A stretch of DNA of 64,000 bases from Simplicispira lacusdiani (GCF_003604195.1 NZ_QXGR01000006.1:124001-188000), one strand, 5' to 3'; shown: positions 27,449 through 35,625, counted from the stretch's first letter. Notes: generated from the letters alone by a model not told the origin. Program-made: numbers and translations.

Positions 27449-28621
27449 TCAGGGTTTGGCGGCGGCGCTGGCCACCGGGGCAGGGGCGGGTTCGGGCAGG
27501 CGCAGCGCCGTGCCCTCGGGCAAGGCGCCCACGCGCCCGGCCAGCACCAGCGCGCCCTCGTCCACGCCCTCCACGGCCACCAGGGTCTGGCCGCCGGCCT
27601 GCGAGCGCGCGCCCAGGCGCACGGCGCGGTGCGCCACGCGGCCGTTCTCGGCCACCTGCACATAGGGCTGGGGCCGGTCGGTGCGCACAGCTTCAAGCGG
27701 CACGGCAAGCTGCTCGGCCCGGCCCACGTCCAGCTGCCCCTGCACGAACAGGCCCTGGCGCAGGGCGGGCATGTCGGGCGCGGGGTCAATGGCCAGGTAC
27801 ACCGGCACCGTGCGGCTGCCCGGCTGGGCGCTGGGGCTGATGCGCACCACGGTGGCCTGCAGCGGCTCGCTGCGGCCCTCGATGGTCAGGCGGGCTTTCT
27901 GCCCCACGCGCACCGCCACGGAATCGGCGGGGCCGAGCAGGGCCTCCAGCTCCAGGCGCGAGAGGTCCACCACCTCCAGGATGCGCGCCTCCACCGCCAC
28001 GCGCTCGCCGTTCTGCACCAGCCGCTGGGCCACCTGCCCGCTGATCGGGCTGCGCAGCACCGTGTCGGCCAGGGCCTTGCGCGCCACGTCGGCGGCGGCC
28101 AGGGCCGCCTGGTAGGAGGCCTTGGCCGAGTTCAGGCTGGCCTGCGAGGTTTCGAGCGCGGTGCGCGAGATGAAGCCCTGGTCCACCAGCGCGCTGTTGT
28201 TGTTGAACTGGCGCTGGCTGATTTCCACCTGCGCCTTGGCCGCGTCGGCCTGCTGCTGCGCCTGGCGCAGGCGGGCCTCGGAATCCGTGGGGTCGATGCG
28301 CGCCACCTCCTGGCCGGCGCGCACGCTGTCGCCCTCGCGCAGTTGCAGGCCCTGCAGCTCGCCGGCCACGCGCGCCTTGATGGTGGCGCTGTGCACCGCG
28401 CGCAACGAGCCCGACACCGGCACGCCCAGCACCAGGCTCTGGCGCCGTGCCGGTGCCAGCTCGTCCGCGGCGACCTCCATGACCAGCTTCTCGGCCTTGC
28501 TGGCGGACGCGGCCGCCAGGGCCTTCTGCTGCGCCTGGCGCGCCGACACGGCCCGCAGGGCGCCGCCCACGACCAGCACGATGATGACGGCCACGGCCAT
28601 CCAGGGAATCCAGCGTTTCAT
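27449..28621 (-). CDS. RND periplasmic adaptor subunit (membrane-fusion protein)
   Basis: A 390-residue HlyD/AcrA-like protein anchored by one N-terminal helix (WMAVAVIIVLVVGGAL). No lipobox is seen, unlike many AcrA proteins. The order is barrel-sandwich hybrid (VSGSLRAVHSATIKARVAGELQ and later SPISGQVAQRLVQNGERV), alpha-hairpin of about residues 100-180, beta-barrel and membrane-proximal domains. It bridges the RND permease and TolC. It lies 7 bp after tetR and 15 bp before the permease, so it belongs to the same operon. Confidence 0.93.
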   Translation of the reverse strand: MKRWIPWMAVAVIIVLVVGGALRAVSARQAQQKALAAASASKAEKLVMEVAADELAPARRQSLVLGVPVSGSLRAVHSATIKARVAGELQGLQLREGDSVRAGQEVARIDPTDSEARLRQAQQQADAAKAQVEISQRQFNNNSALVDQGFISRTALETSQASLNSAKASYQAALAAADVARKALADTVLRSPISGQVAQRLVQNGERVAVEARILEVVDLSRLELEALLGPADSVAVRVGQKARLTIEGRSEPLQATVVRISPSAQPGSRTVPVYLAIDPAPDMPALRQGLFVQGQLDVGRAEQLAVPLEAVRTDRPQPYVQVAENGRVAHRAVRLGARSQAGGQTLVAVEGVDEGALVLAGRVGALPEGTALRLPEPAPAPVASAAAKP

Positions 28622-28628
28622 GGGAGGT

Positions 28629-29300
28629 TCAGGAGGGGGAGGGGGGAGGGAGGTCCGGGCGCCGGAGCAGGCCGAACAGCAGGCTGTCCACCTGGCTGGC
28701 GAGGTAGGCCTCGGGGTTGAAGGCCATGCCGTTGGGCACGCAGGCGCCGATGGAATGCTTCCAGAGCATCAGGAAGATCATGGGCGAGAGCACGGCGAAC
28801 ACGGCGTAGTCCATGTCCAGCACGCGGAATTCACCGCGTTCGATGCCGCGCATCAGCACGCGGCGGATCAGCATCTGGCCCGGCTCGATCACCTCGCGCT
28901 GGTAGAACTCGGCCAGCTCGGGGAAGTTGCCGGCCTCGCTGAGCATCAGCTTGGTGATGCCCGAGGCCCGCGTGGAGCCGATGCTTTCCCACCAGGTGAC
29001 ATAGGCGTAGCGCAGCATCTCGGCCGTGCTGCCCTGGAACTGCTCCAGCTCCTTGCTCCACTCGCCAAAGCGCCCCACGATGCTCTCGCGCACCACGGCC
29101 TTGAACAGTTCTTCCTTGCTGGGGAAGTAAAGGAACAGCGTGCCCTTGGACACGCCAGCGCGCGCGGCCACCTCGTCCACCTTGGTGGCGGCGAAGCCTT
29201 TTTCCACGAACAGGTCGAGTGCCGCTTCAAGCAGCTCGCCGGGGCGGGCTTCCTTGCGGCGCTCGCGCTTGGGCGTGGTGGCGGTGGGGGAAGTGGGCAC
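28629..29300 (-). CDS. TetR-family transcriptional regulator of the pump
   Basis: A 223-residue repressor-type protein. The helix-turn-helix lies at residues 30-75 (FAATKVDEVAARAGVSKGTL, then FLYFPSKEELFKAVV). The C-terminal ligand domain includes hydrophobic helices. It is the first gene of the minus-strand efflux run and starts with GTG. A near-perfect inverted repeat only 9 bp upstream of this start fits autorepression of the whole operon. The inducer is unknown. Confidence 0.93.
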   Translation of the reverse strand: MPTSPTATTPKRERRKEARPGELLEAALDLFVEKGFAATKVDEVAARAGVSKGTLFLYFPSKEELFKAVVRESIVGRFGEWSKELEQFQGSTAEMLRYAYVTWWESIGSTRASGITKLMLSEAGNFPELAEFYQREVIEPGQMLIRRVLMRGIERGEFRVLDMDYAVFAVLSPMIFLMLWKHSIGACVPNGMAFNPEAYLASQVDSLLFGLLRRPDLPPPSPS

Positions 29301-29309
29301 GGGTGAAAT

Positions 29310-29331
29310 TTACTGACTGACTGGTTAGTAA
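29310..29331. promoter_or_regulatory. Palindromic operator for the TetR regulator
   Basis: The 22-bp element has outer arms TTACT and AGTAA and inner AC/GT pairs, the form TTACTnACnnnnnnGTnAGTAA. It lies directly before the tetR GTG in the AT-rich intergenic region. It also contains an internal TGAC repeat. It is typical of the sites bound by pump-linked TetR repressors. Confidence 0.7.
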
Positions 29332-29449
29332 TATAGCAAAGCCCTTACTGGCGGTCAATGCATGGAACCGGCGAGCAGCGGCCTGGGGGTACGATTTCGT
29401 CAACCCTATTTGAAACAGCGCAGCGGCGCATTCCAGGAGCATCACCGCC

Positions 29450-30097
29450 GTGACACAAGACACCCAGAGCCGGGGCTTCCCGGCCTTCTTCGACGCAGCC
29501 CCCCGCCTGACCGTGCGCGACCCCCTGGCGCACTTCCTCGGCGCCGCCACCGAAGGCGAAATGGACTACACCTTCGCCGACGCGGTGCGCCTCGCCGGGC
29601 ATTCCTGCCCCACCGTGGCGGGCGCCTACCTGATGGCCCTCCACGGCCTGCGCGCCCTCTATGGCGGCGAGCCGCCCGAGCGCGGCGGCATCGACGTCCT
29701 CGTGCGCGACGCGCGCGACAGCGGCGTGACCGGCGTGATCGCCTCGGTGCTGCAACTGCTGACCGGCGCCGCGCCGGAAACCGGCTTCCAGGGCATCGGC
29801 CCGGCACACCGCTTCGCGCGCAAGAACCTCATGGTGTTCGGCGTGGCCATGGACGGCCTCTTCGCACTGCGCCGCCAGGACACCGGGCAGGCCGTGCAGG
29901 TGGACTGGAACAGCGCCCTCGTGCCCTGGGCCGAGGACATCAAGACACTCATGCCCCAGGCCGTCTCCGGCCGGGCGGACGAAGCAGCGCTGGCGCGCTT
30001 CGGCCAGCTCTGGCAGGATCGGGTGCGCCGCATCCTCATCGACCACGCCGACGATCCGCGCCTGGTGCAGGTGAGCGACTGGACCCCCGCCGCCTGA
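29450..30097 (+). CDS. FmdE-like protein of unknown function
   Basis: A 215-residue soluble protein. The segment FADAVRLAGHSCPTVAGAYLM near residue 45 resembles the GHxCPG region of FmdE-type domains, where the cysteine and histidine can bind metal. The protein also has RGGIDVLVRDARDSGVTGVIAS and GPAHRFARKNLM. FmdE was named for a formylmethanofuran dehydrogenase operon, but bacterial relatives have no settled role. The GTG start has AGGAG 11 bp upstream. It precedes msrA by 26 bp and may be co-transcribed. Confidence 0.6.
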   Translation: MTQDTQSRGFPAFFDAAPRLTVRDPLAHFLGAATEGEMDYTFADAVRLAGHSCPTVAGAYLMALHGLRALYGGEPPERGGIDVLVRDARDSGVTGVIASVLQLLTGAAPETGFQGIGPAHRFARKNLMVFGVAMDGLFALRRQDTGQAVQVDWNSALVPWAEDIKTLMPQAVSGRADEAALARFGQLWQDRVRRILIDHADDPRLVQVSDWTPAA

Positions 30098-30123
30098 ACC
30101 CGGCAGCCGCCAAGGAGAGCCTC

Positions 30124-30669
30124 ATGAACAGCCCAGCACTGGAAACCATCACCCTCGGCGGCGGCTGCTTCTGGTGCACCGAGGCCGTGTTCGTTTGCGT
30201 GCGCGGCGTGACCGACGTGGAAAGCGGTTACAGCAACGGCCATGTGGCGCACCCGCGCTACGAGCAGGTCTGCACCGGCACCACCGGCCACGCCGAGGTG
30301 GTGCGGCTCACCTTCAACCCGGCTGTGATCGGCGTGCGCGAGATCTTGGAGATCTTCTTCGCCACGCACGACCCCACCACGCTCAACCGCCAGGGCAACG
30401 ACGTGGGCACGCAGTACCGCAGCGGCATCTACTACGAGCGGCCCGAACACCAGCAGGCGGCCGAGGACTTGATCCGCGAGATGTCGCAAGACAAGCTGTT
30501 CGGCGCCCCCATCACCACCGAGGTGCGCCCACTGGCTAACTACTGGCCCGCCGAGGACTACCACCAGGACTACTACGCCCACAACCCCGAGCAGGGCTAT
30601 TGCGCCTACGTGGTGGGCCCCAAGGTGGAGAAGTTTCGCAAGACCTTCTCGTACTACCTCAAGCCCTGA
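30124..30669 (+). CDS. msrA: Peptide-methionine (S)-S-oxide reductase MsrA
   Basis: A 181-residue cytoplasmic repair enzyme reducing methionine-S-sulfoxide in proteins. The catalytic motif GGGCFWCTEAVF lies at residues 12-23, followed by VESGYSNGHVAHPRYEQVCTG. DVGTQYRSGIYY near 98 and AEDYHQDYY near 142 are typical. There is no signal peptide. CAAGGAGAG gives a strong ribosome site. It heads toward a metal-uptake cassette, and a shared stress link is only speculative. Confidence 0.95.
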   Translation: MNSPALETITLGGGCFWCTEAVFVCVRGVTDVESGYSNGHVAHPRYEQVCTGTTGHAEVVRLTFNPAVIGVREILEIFFATHDPTTLNRQGNDVGTQYRSGIYYERPEHQQAAEDLIREMSQDKLFGAPITTEVRPLANYWPAEDYHQDYYAHNPEQGYCAYVVGPKVEKFRKTFSYYLKP

Positions 30670-30725
30670 AACACCCGCAGGGCAGGCCGGAGACGGCATA
30701 CTTGCGCCCGAAAGCTGTCAACACC

Positions 30726-30977
30726 ATGAAGAAATTCCGCACCGCACTCGCCCTGGCGCCCCTGCTGCTGGCCGCCACGCTGGCCCAGGCCCAGAACCAC
30801 ACCGACAAGGAAACCAAGGCCGACATCGAGCGCCACCGCGCCATGGCCGCCGCGCACGAGGCCGCCGCCAAGTGCCTGGAGTCGGGCAAGGGCCAGGACA
30901 CCTGCATGAAGGAACTGCAGGCCGCCTGCAAGAACCTCGCCATCGGCAAATACTGCGGCATGAAGCACGCGCACTGA
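30726..30977 (+). CDS. Small secreted four-cysteine protein
   Basis: An 83-residue protein with a clear Sec signal peptide (MKKFRTALALAPLLLAATLAQAQ). The mature part is about 60 residues, helical and rich in Ala, Lys and His, with four cysteines: AAKCLESGKGQDTCMKELQAACKNLAIGKYCGM. The C-terminus is MKHAH. The even cysteine count suggests two periplasmic disulfides, or metal binding together with the histidines. It lies just before a His-rich protein and a ZnuD-like receptor, so a periplasmic metal role is possible. I do not recognise the family. Confidence 0.75.
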   Translation: MKKFRTALALAPLLLAATLAQAQNHTDKETKADIERHRAMAAAHEAAAKCLESGKGQDTCMKELQAACKNLAIGKYCGMKHAH

Positions 30978-31013
30978 CGCTTTCCAGGCGCATCGCCCAC
31001 TGACTCCCCCCCC

Positions 31014-31409
31014 ATGCAGCCACCGCGCCGCGCCCTGCACCCCATCCTGCGCCTGCGCCAGGGTGCGGCCCTGCTGTGGCTGCTGCTGGCCCTGGCCTGG
31101 GCGCCCACGCTGGGCCGCATGCACCAGGCGGTGCACGGCGGGCAGGGCGCGCACGCGCATGCCGAGCATGCGGTGGCGCCAGCGGGTGGCGCCAGCCAGT
31201 TCCTCCTTCCCCTCCTGGCAGACCACACCCCGGTGGACTGCCTCTTGCTCGACCAGCTCGCGCTGGCCGACGCCGCCCTGGGTGCACCCCAGGCGCTGCC
31301 GCCCACGGCCCCCGCCGTGGTGCCGGCACTCTGGCGCGCCACGGGCACGGCGCCACGCCATGTGGCGCTGTTCCACGCCCGGGGCCCGCCCCCACGGGTG
31401 CTGGGCTGA
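31014..31409 (+). CDS. Histidine-rich predicted exported protein (metal-uptake associated)
   Basis: A 131-residue protein with a hydrophobic N-terminal helix (GAALLWLLLALAWAPTLG), then a histidine-rich segment MHQAVHGGQGAHAHAEH. Further on DCLLLDQLALADAAL resembles small proteins I associate with zinc-regulated loci of Burkholderiales (inference). The C-terminal half is Ala/Pro-rich. It may bind Zn or Cu in the periplasm. It lies between a four-Cys secreted protein and a His-rich TonB receptor on the same strand. Confidence 0.65.
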   Translation: MQPPRRALHPILRLRQGAALLWLLLALAWAPTLGRMHQAVHGGQGAHAHAEHAVAPAGGASQFLLPLLADHTPVDCLLLDQLALADAALGAPQALPPTAPAVVPALWRATGTAPRHVALFHARGPPPRVLG

Positions 31410-31445
31410 CGGGCTTGCGCCCGCCGCGCCCATTCGATTACTCCT

Positions 31446-31501
31446 GAATTCATAGCTACTAGCGCTTGATACATCAGCGCTAGAGGCAAATTTCGCTTGA
31501 A
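31446..31501 (-). repeat. Dispersed hairpin repeat, copy 5
   Basis: Minus-oriented copy with a perfect stem TAGCGCT (31460-31466) and AGCGCTA (31476-31482). It is followed by GAGGCAAATTT and preceded by CATAGCTAC. It lies in the 177-bp gap before the TonB receptor. Confidence 0.75.
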
Positions 31502-31586
31502 ACCGTGGCGTGGCCATGGCGTTCGCGCGTCCGCATCTGGCGGGCCGGCGCGGCGCCGGCCGTGCCGCACCCGCACATCCATTTCC

Positions 31587-33659
31587 ATGCAACAACACAC
31601 CGCAACCCCGTTCCTACCCACCCTGCGCCCCGTGGCCCTGGCCGCCGTGCTGGCCGCCTCCAGCATCGCCCAGGCCCAGGATGCAACCCCGGCCCCCAGC
31701 CTGCCGCCCGTCACCGTGTCGGCCAGCGGCCTGCAACTGGGCGCTGGCGACATGACCACGCCCGCCAGCGTGCTCGAAGGCGACGAACTCGTGCAGCGCC
31801 GCGAGGCCACGCTCGGCGAAACCCTGGCGGGCGAGCCCGGCATTGCCGCCAGCCACTTCGGCGCAGGTGCCAGCCGCCCCATCATCCGGGGCATGGACGG
31901 CCCGCGCGTCAAGGTGCTCTCCGACGGCGCCGAGCTGCACGACGCCTCCACCCTCAGCCCCGACCACGCCGTGGTGGCCGAGCCCCTGCTCGCCACCCAG
32001 ATCGAGGTGCTGCGCGGCCCCTCGGCCCTGGTGCACGGCGACGGCGCCGTGGGCGGCGTGGTCAACGTGCTCGACGGCAAGGTGCCCACCGCCGTGCCCG
32101 CCAAGGGCTACGAAGGCAGCCTGGAACTGCGCGCCAACAGCGCCGCCCGCGAAAAGGCCGGCGTGTTCTCGCTCACCGGCGGCACGGGCAACCTGGCCGT
32201 GCACGTGGAAGGCGTGGCGCGCGACGCCGCCGACTACCGCGTGGGCCCCGGCTGGGTGCACGACGACCATGTGGACCGCAAGGTGCCCGGCAGCTTCAAC
32301 CGCACCGACACCGGCAGCATGGGCATCTCGTGGGTGGGCAGTAGCGGCTACCTGGGCGCCGCGTACACGCGCCAAACTGCCAAATACGGCCTGCCGGGCC
32401 ACAACCACGGCTTTGAAGGCTGCCACACCCACGGCAACCACCTGCACTGCGGCAGCCACGGCGAGGACGACGGCCACGACCACGGCCATGAAGACGAACA
32501 CGGCGATGTGCCCGTGGTGGACTTGCGCAGCGAGCGCCTGGACATCCGGGGCGAACTGCGCAACCCCTTTGCAGGCTTCACCGCCCTGCGCTTGCGCGCC
32601 GCCGCCACCGACTACCAGCATGACGAGGTGGAGGACGGCACCCCCGTCACCACCTTCAGGAACAAGGCCCACAGCGCCCGCGTGGAGCTGCAGCACGAAC
32701 CCCTGGCCGGCTGGCGCGGCATGCTGGGCGTGCAGGCATCGCAACGCCGCTTTGCCGCCGAAGGCGACGAGGCCTACATCCAGCCCACCACCACGCGCCG
32801 CGCCGGCCTGTTCGCGCTGGAGGAATACCGCTGGGGCGACTGGCGCTTCGAGGCCGCCCTGCGCCACGACCGCCAGACGGCCGAGGCAGAAACCAGCGGC
32901 CTGGAGCGCAGCCACAACGGCACCTCGGCATCGCTGGGCGCAGTGTGGAAGTTCCGCCCCGGCTACCAGTTGGGCGCCAGTCTCACCCGCGCCAGCCGCG
33001 CCCCCACGCCCGAAGAGCTGTACGCGCGCGGCCTGCACATGGCCACCGCCACCTACGAGCGCGGCGACGCCAACCTGCGCGCCGAAACGTCCAACAACAT
33101 CGACCTGAGCCTGCGCAAGACCAGCGGCGACACCACCTTCGGCGTGAGCGTGTTCCGCAACCGCATCCACGGCTACATCCACGGCACCACGCTCGACGAA
33201 CTGGACGGCCTGCAACTGCTGCAATACGCCCAGCAAAACGCCACCTTCACCGGCATCGAAGCCCAGGTGCGCCAGCGCCTGAACCGCCACGCAGGCATCA
33301 CCCTGTTCGGCGACGCCGTGCGCGCCCGCCTGGCGGACGGCAGCCTGCTCCCCCGCATCCCCCCGGCCCGCGCCGGCCTGCGCCTGGACGCCACCTGGAA
33401 CGCCTGGCAAGCCCAGGTGGAGTGGGTGCAGGTCGCCCGCCAGACCCGCTTGGCCGCCTTCGAGCAGCCCACGCCCGGCTACGGCATGCTGAACCTGGGC
33501 GTGAGCTACAGCGGCCAAACCAACGGCACGCCGTGGCAGGTGTACCTGAAGGGCAATAACCTGACGGACCGGCTGGCCTACGCCCACACCTCGTTCATCA
33601 AGAACGCCGCGCCTTTGATGGGGCGCAATGTGACGGTGGGGGTGAGGGTGGCATTCTGA
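31587..33659 (+). CDS. TonB-dependent outer-membrane receptor, ZnuD-like
   Basis: A 690-residue receptor with a signal peptide (PVALAAVLAASSIAQAQ). The plug domain (about 40-160) includes RPIIRGMDGPRVKVLSDG and EVLRGPSALVHGDGAVGGVVNV. The beta-barrel ends in ...VGVRVAF with the terminal Phe needed for barrel assembly. A His/Cys/Asp-rich external loop at about residues 268-305 (HNHGFEGCHTHGNHLHCGSH and more) is characteristic of zinc receptors such as ZnuD. It likely imports zinc or a related metal with TonB energy. No convincing Zur box was seen. The gene's last 66 bases recur in diverged form at 35542-35625. Confidence 0.9.
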   Translation: MQQHTATPFLPTLRPVALAAVLAASSIAQAQDATPAPSLPPVTVSASGLQLGAGDMTTPASVLEGDELVQRREATLGETLAGEPGIAASHFGAGASRPIIRGMDGPRVKVLSDGAELHDASTLSPDHAVVAEPLLATQIEVLRGPSALVHGDGAVGGVVNVLDGKVPTAVPAKGYEGSLELRANSAAREKAGVFSLTGGTGNLAVHVEGVARDAADYRVGPGWVHDDHVDRKVPGSFNRTDTGSMGISWVGSSGYLGAAYTRQTAKYGLPGHNHGFEGCHTHGNHLHCGSHGEDDGHDHGHEDEHGDVPVVDLRSERLDIRGELRNPFAGFTALRLRAAATDYQHDEVEDGTPVTTFRNKAHSARVELQHEPLAGWRGMLGVQASQRRFAAEGDEAYIQPTTTRRAGLFALEEYRWGDWRFEAALRHDRQTAEAETSGLERSHNGTSASLGAVWKFRPGYQLGASLTRASRAPTPEELYARGLHMATATYERGDANLRAETSNNIDLSLRKTSGDTTFGVSVFRNRIHGYIHGTTLDELDGLQLLQYAQQNATFTGIEAQVRQRLNRHAGITLFGDAVRARLADGSLLPRIPPARAGLRLDATWNAWQAQVEWVQVARQTRLAAFEQPTPGYGMLNLGVSYSGQTNGTPWQVYLKGNNLTDRLAYAHTSFIKNAAPLMGRNVTVGVRVAF

Positions 33660-33722
33660 GGAAATTGATGCCGTGATGTGAGCGAGCCAGCGGCGGGGGG
33701 AGGGGGGGGCCGCTGGCTTGTG
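33593..33722 (+). repeat. Left copy (A) of duplicated TonB-receptor 3' end
   Basis: This covers the last codons and the downstream hairpin of the receptor gene. It aligns with 35541-35665 at roughly 80% by eye. Shared blocks include GCCTTTGATGGGGCGCAATG, GGGGTGAGGGTGG, GTGATGTGAGCGAGCC and GCTGGCTTG. The two copies bound the AT-rich ATPase island. Confidence 0.75.
33685..33718 (+). terminator. Hairpin after the TonB receptor
   Basis: AGCCAGCGGC and GCCGCTGGCT form a perfect 10-bp stem around a G-rich 14-base loop. No T-run follows (TGTGC), so termination is possible but not classical. A decayed version is in the right copy near 35634-35663. Confidence 0.5.
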
Positions 33723-33741
33723 CAGCCGTTGATGATTATTT

Positions 33742-34023
33742 GTGGATGGTTCGGCAATCCGATTGGATCGCTATCGACCCATCGGTGACATCCAGCGCTT
33801 CTTATTTTTCCGCGAACTGCAAACTTTCGGAACCTATACGGTCGAGTACAAAGAGGATGATCAAACAGTCGTCTTGGACGAAGGCTACTTGTTCAAAAGC
33901 TTCTCCAGATTAATCGAAAACTGCTCAAAAGAAACGGCGCGCATGATATCCGACGAAAGCTTCTGTACAAACATCAGTTCATCAATTCCGCGTGATTCGA
34001 GATTTTTTCGAAGCCGAAAATAG
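33742..34023 (+). CDS. Doubtful AT-rich ORF at the island's left edge
   Basis: A GTG-initiated 93-codon frame overlapping antisense the 3' end of the ATPase gene. Only the first 48 codons lie outside it, with protein-like residues RFLFFRELQTFGTYTVEYKE. There is no clear ribosome site. It could be a fragment of another island gene. Function cannot be assigned. Confidence 0.2.
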   Translation: MDGSAIRLDRYRPIGDIQRFLFFRELQTFGTYTVEYKEDDQTVVLDEGYLFKSFSRLIENCSKETARMISDESFCTNISSSIPRDSRFFRSRK

Positions 34024-35342
34024 AACTTCTTGTCCGGCTGATCTAATTTCGTGCCCGCATATTTGGCGTGATGTTCCGCCGCCAACGTGTCCAACGAGTC
34101 CAGTTGAAAATATTTATCATTTATAGTCTTTTTAAGGGCGGGCTGCTTTCCGTCAATTACGATCTCGTAGAGAAATTTCTCAATGCTTTTGACCGGCAGA
34201 AATAGCTTTTTTAGGTCTGGTCGCGCTTTGTTGGCTTCCGCCACCACATCACCATCCAAGATGCTTATCACTTCGCGACCCAAGCCAAGAACATTCCCCC
34301 GCAATAGATCGTTCTGAAGAGAAAGTACGTTGCTCCACCCGCCCACAGGGACGACATGAATTAACTTGCTAGTGTTTAATCCGCGGGTCTCAAGGACATT
34401 TTCAACGAGCACCTTGGCGAGAATGTCCTCAACCAACAAAAGAAAGTCGAACCCGTCATGGCGATATACATCGCGAATGATGTAGCTTGGAAATCCGGGG
34501 TTAACCACTTCAACTGTGCCGCCATTGTTCTCAATTTTGTATATATTCTTTGGGGCAATCTTCCTTATAACCTCGGGCGAGTGAGATGTAAGTATTACCA
34601 TCAAGTTCTCTGACGCCTTAACAAGGTCACTCATCAGGTCAATAAAGCGACTGACAGCGATGGGGTGCAAAGCCAGTTCAATCTCATCTATGAGAACCAA
34701 TATAGGTTGATCCTGCGGCAAAGACCTACGAACAATTGCGTTGTAGACGAAGTGGAGTAGCGAGACAAGCAAACATTCGCCTGAACTCATCCGGTACTGA
34801 CTAATTAGCTTACCATTCACGGAATTGAAGTAAGGCGTACTCGCAAGCCCCAATTTTTCAGAGATGGTCCGATTTCTTACTCTTTTTAGGCCAGAGTACT
34901 TTCCTACTCCACCGGAAAGAATGAAGCTCAGTTTTTCTTTGACGTAATCGTCGGCATCGACTATTTCATCGGATTGAATACGCCCAGCCCGCAAATGCTC
35001 GTCTACCGTTCGGGAATCATTGAACCGTGTCCCATAAAACAAGCTCCCCTCATACATGCCGTTAAGCGGTGAATTTCGAGAGTTGTGGCGCCACTTATCT
35101 GAGCCCTTCCAGACGTTCGCATTGCCGTCGATATTTATCTCCACGCTGGATGAGTCATCAAAGTCATCATCGCTTAGCGACTTTAGCGAGCTTCGAATTG
35201 CCTGCGACAAGGCCAAGAGAATGGTGCTTTTCCCGCTCCCATTGCTTCCGACAATTAGGTTTAGGCTCTTCTCTAGTGGAAATTCAATGGTTGCTTGCTT
35301 GATGTTTTTGACATTTCCGATGGTAATTTTCAAGTCATTCAT
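33885..35342 (-). CDS. OLD-like AAA ATPase with C-terminal TOPRIM-like domain (candidate defence nuclease)
   Basis: A 485-residue ABC/SMC-type ATPase. Walker A is GSNGSGKST (about residue 33), the signature-like SSGECLLVSL is near 185 and Walker B VLIDEIELALHP near 219. HS in LTSHSPEV is the switch. The C-terminal part carries LLVEDILAKVL and ISILDGDVV, resembling the Glu and Asp-x-Asp metal sites of OLD TOPRIM nucleases. Stand-alone OLD proteins act against phage or foreign DNA. Base composition is far AT-richer than its surroundings and codon use differs, a sign of horizontal transfer. No partner helicase or integrase is adjacent. The ATG at 35342 is preferred over a TTG at 35360. Confidence 0.75.
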   Translation of the reverse strand: MNDLKITIGNVKNIKQATIEFPLEKSLNLIVGSNGSGKSTILLALSQAIRSSLKSLSDDDFDDSSSVEINIDGNANVWKGSDKWRHNSRNSPLNGMYEGSLFYGTRFNDSRTVDEHLRAGRIQSDEIVDADDYVKEKLSFILSGGVGKYSGLKRVRNRTISEKLGLASTPYFNSVNGKLISQYRMSSGECLLVSLLHFVYNAIVRRSLPQDQPILVLIDEIELALHPIAVSRFIDLMSDLVKASENLMVILTSHSPEVIRKIAPKNIYKIENNGGTVEVVNPGFPSYIIRDVYRHDGFDFLLLVEDILAKVLVENVLETRGLNTSKLIHVVPVGGWSNVLSLQNDLLRGNVLGLGREVISILDGDVVAEANKARPDLKKLFLPVKSIEKFLYEIVIDGKQPALKKTINDKYFQLDSLDTLAAEHHAKYAGTKLDQPDKKFYFRLRKNLESRGIDELMFVQKLSSDIMRAVSFEQFSINLEKLLNK

Positions 35343-35535
35343 ATTGCGTCCAATCTCCAATAGCGACTATCTCGGCTCAAACTGAAACAGCTTATCATCT
35401 AACAGCGGTAGGTTGCCCGCAACCGCGATAGAAGCACGATCGCATCTCCGACGACACCGCGTTGGGTCGTGTACCTGAAAGCCGCCGCTCGGCAATGTCG
35501 CCTTCTGGCCGATACCCGACTGCGATCAATCGCAC

Positions 35536-35625
35536 GCCTTCTTCATCAAGATGGCCCCGCCTTTGATGGGGCGCAATGGGACGGTAGGGGTGAGGGTGGT
35601 GTTCAGACGGGTGACGTCGTCGTGA
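35536..35625 (+). pseudogene. C-terminal fragment of a TonB-receptor gene
   Basis: In frame this reads AFFIKMAPPLMGRNGTVGVRVVF and then runs past the normal terminal Phe to a TGA at 35623. The intact receptor ends SFIKNAAPLMGRNVTVGVRVAF. No upstream body of the gene is recognisable. It is therefore a displaced or duplicated tail. Confidence 0.7.

Noticed and set aside
31410..31586. Zur box upstream of the TonB receptor
   Set aside because: No palindrome resembling the Zur consensus was found; the only symmetry is the dispersed repeat.
31614..33587. Long minus-strand frame antisense to the TonB receptor
   Set aside because: Composition is Val/Ala/Gly/His-rich without domains, while the plus strand encodes a clear receptor with signal peptide and terminal Phe.
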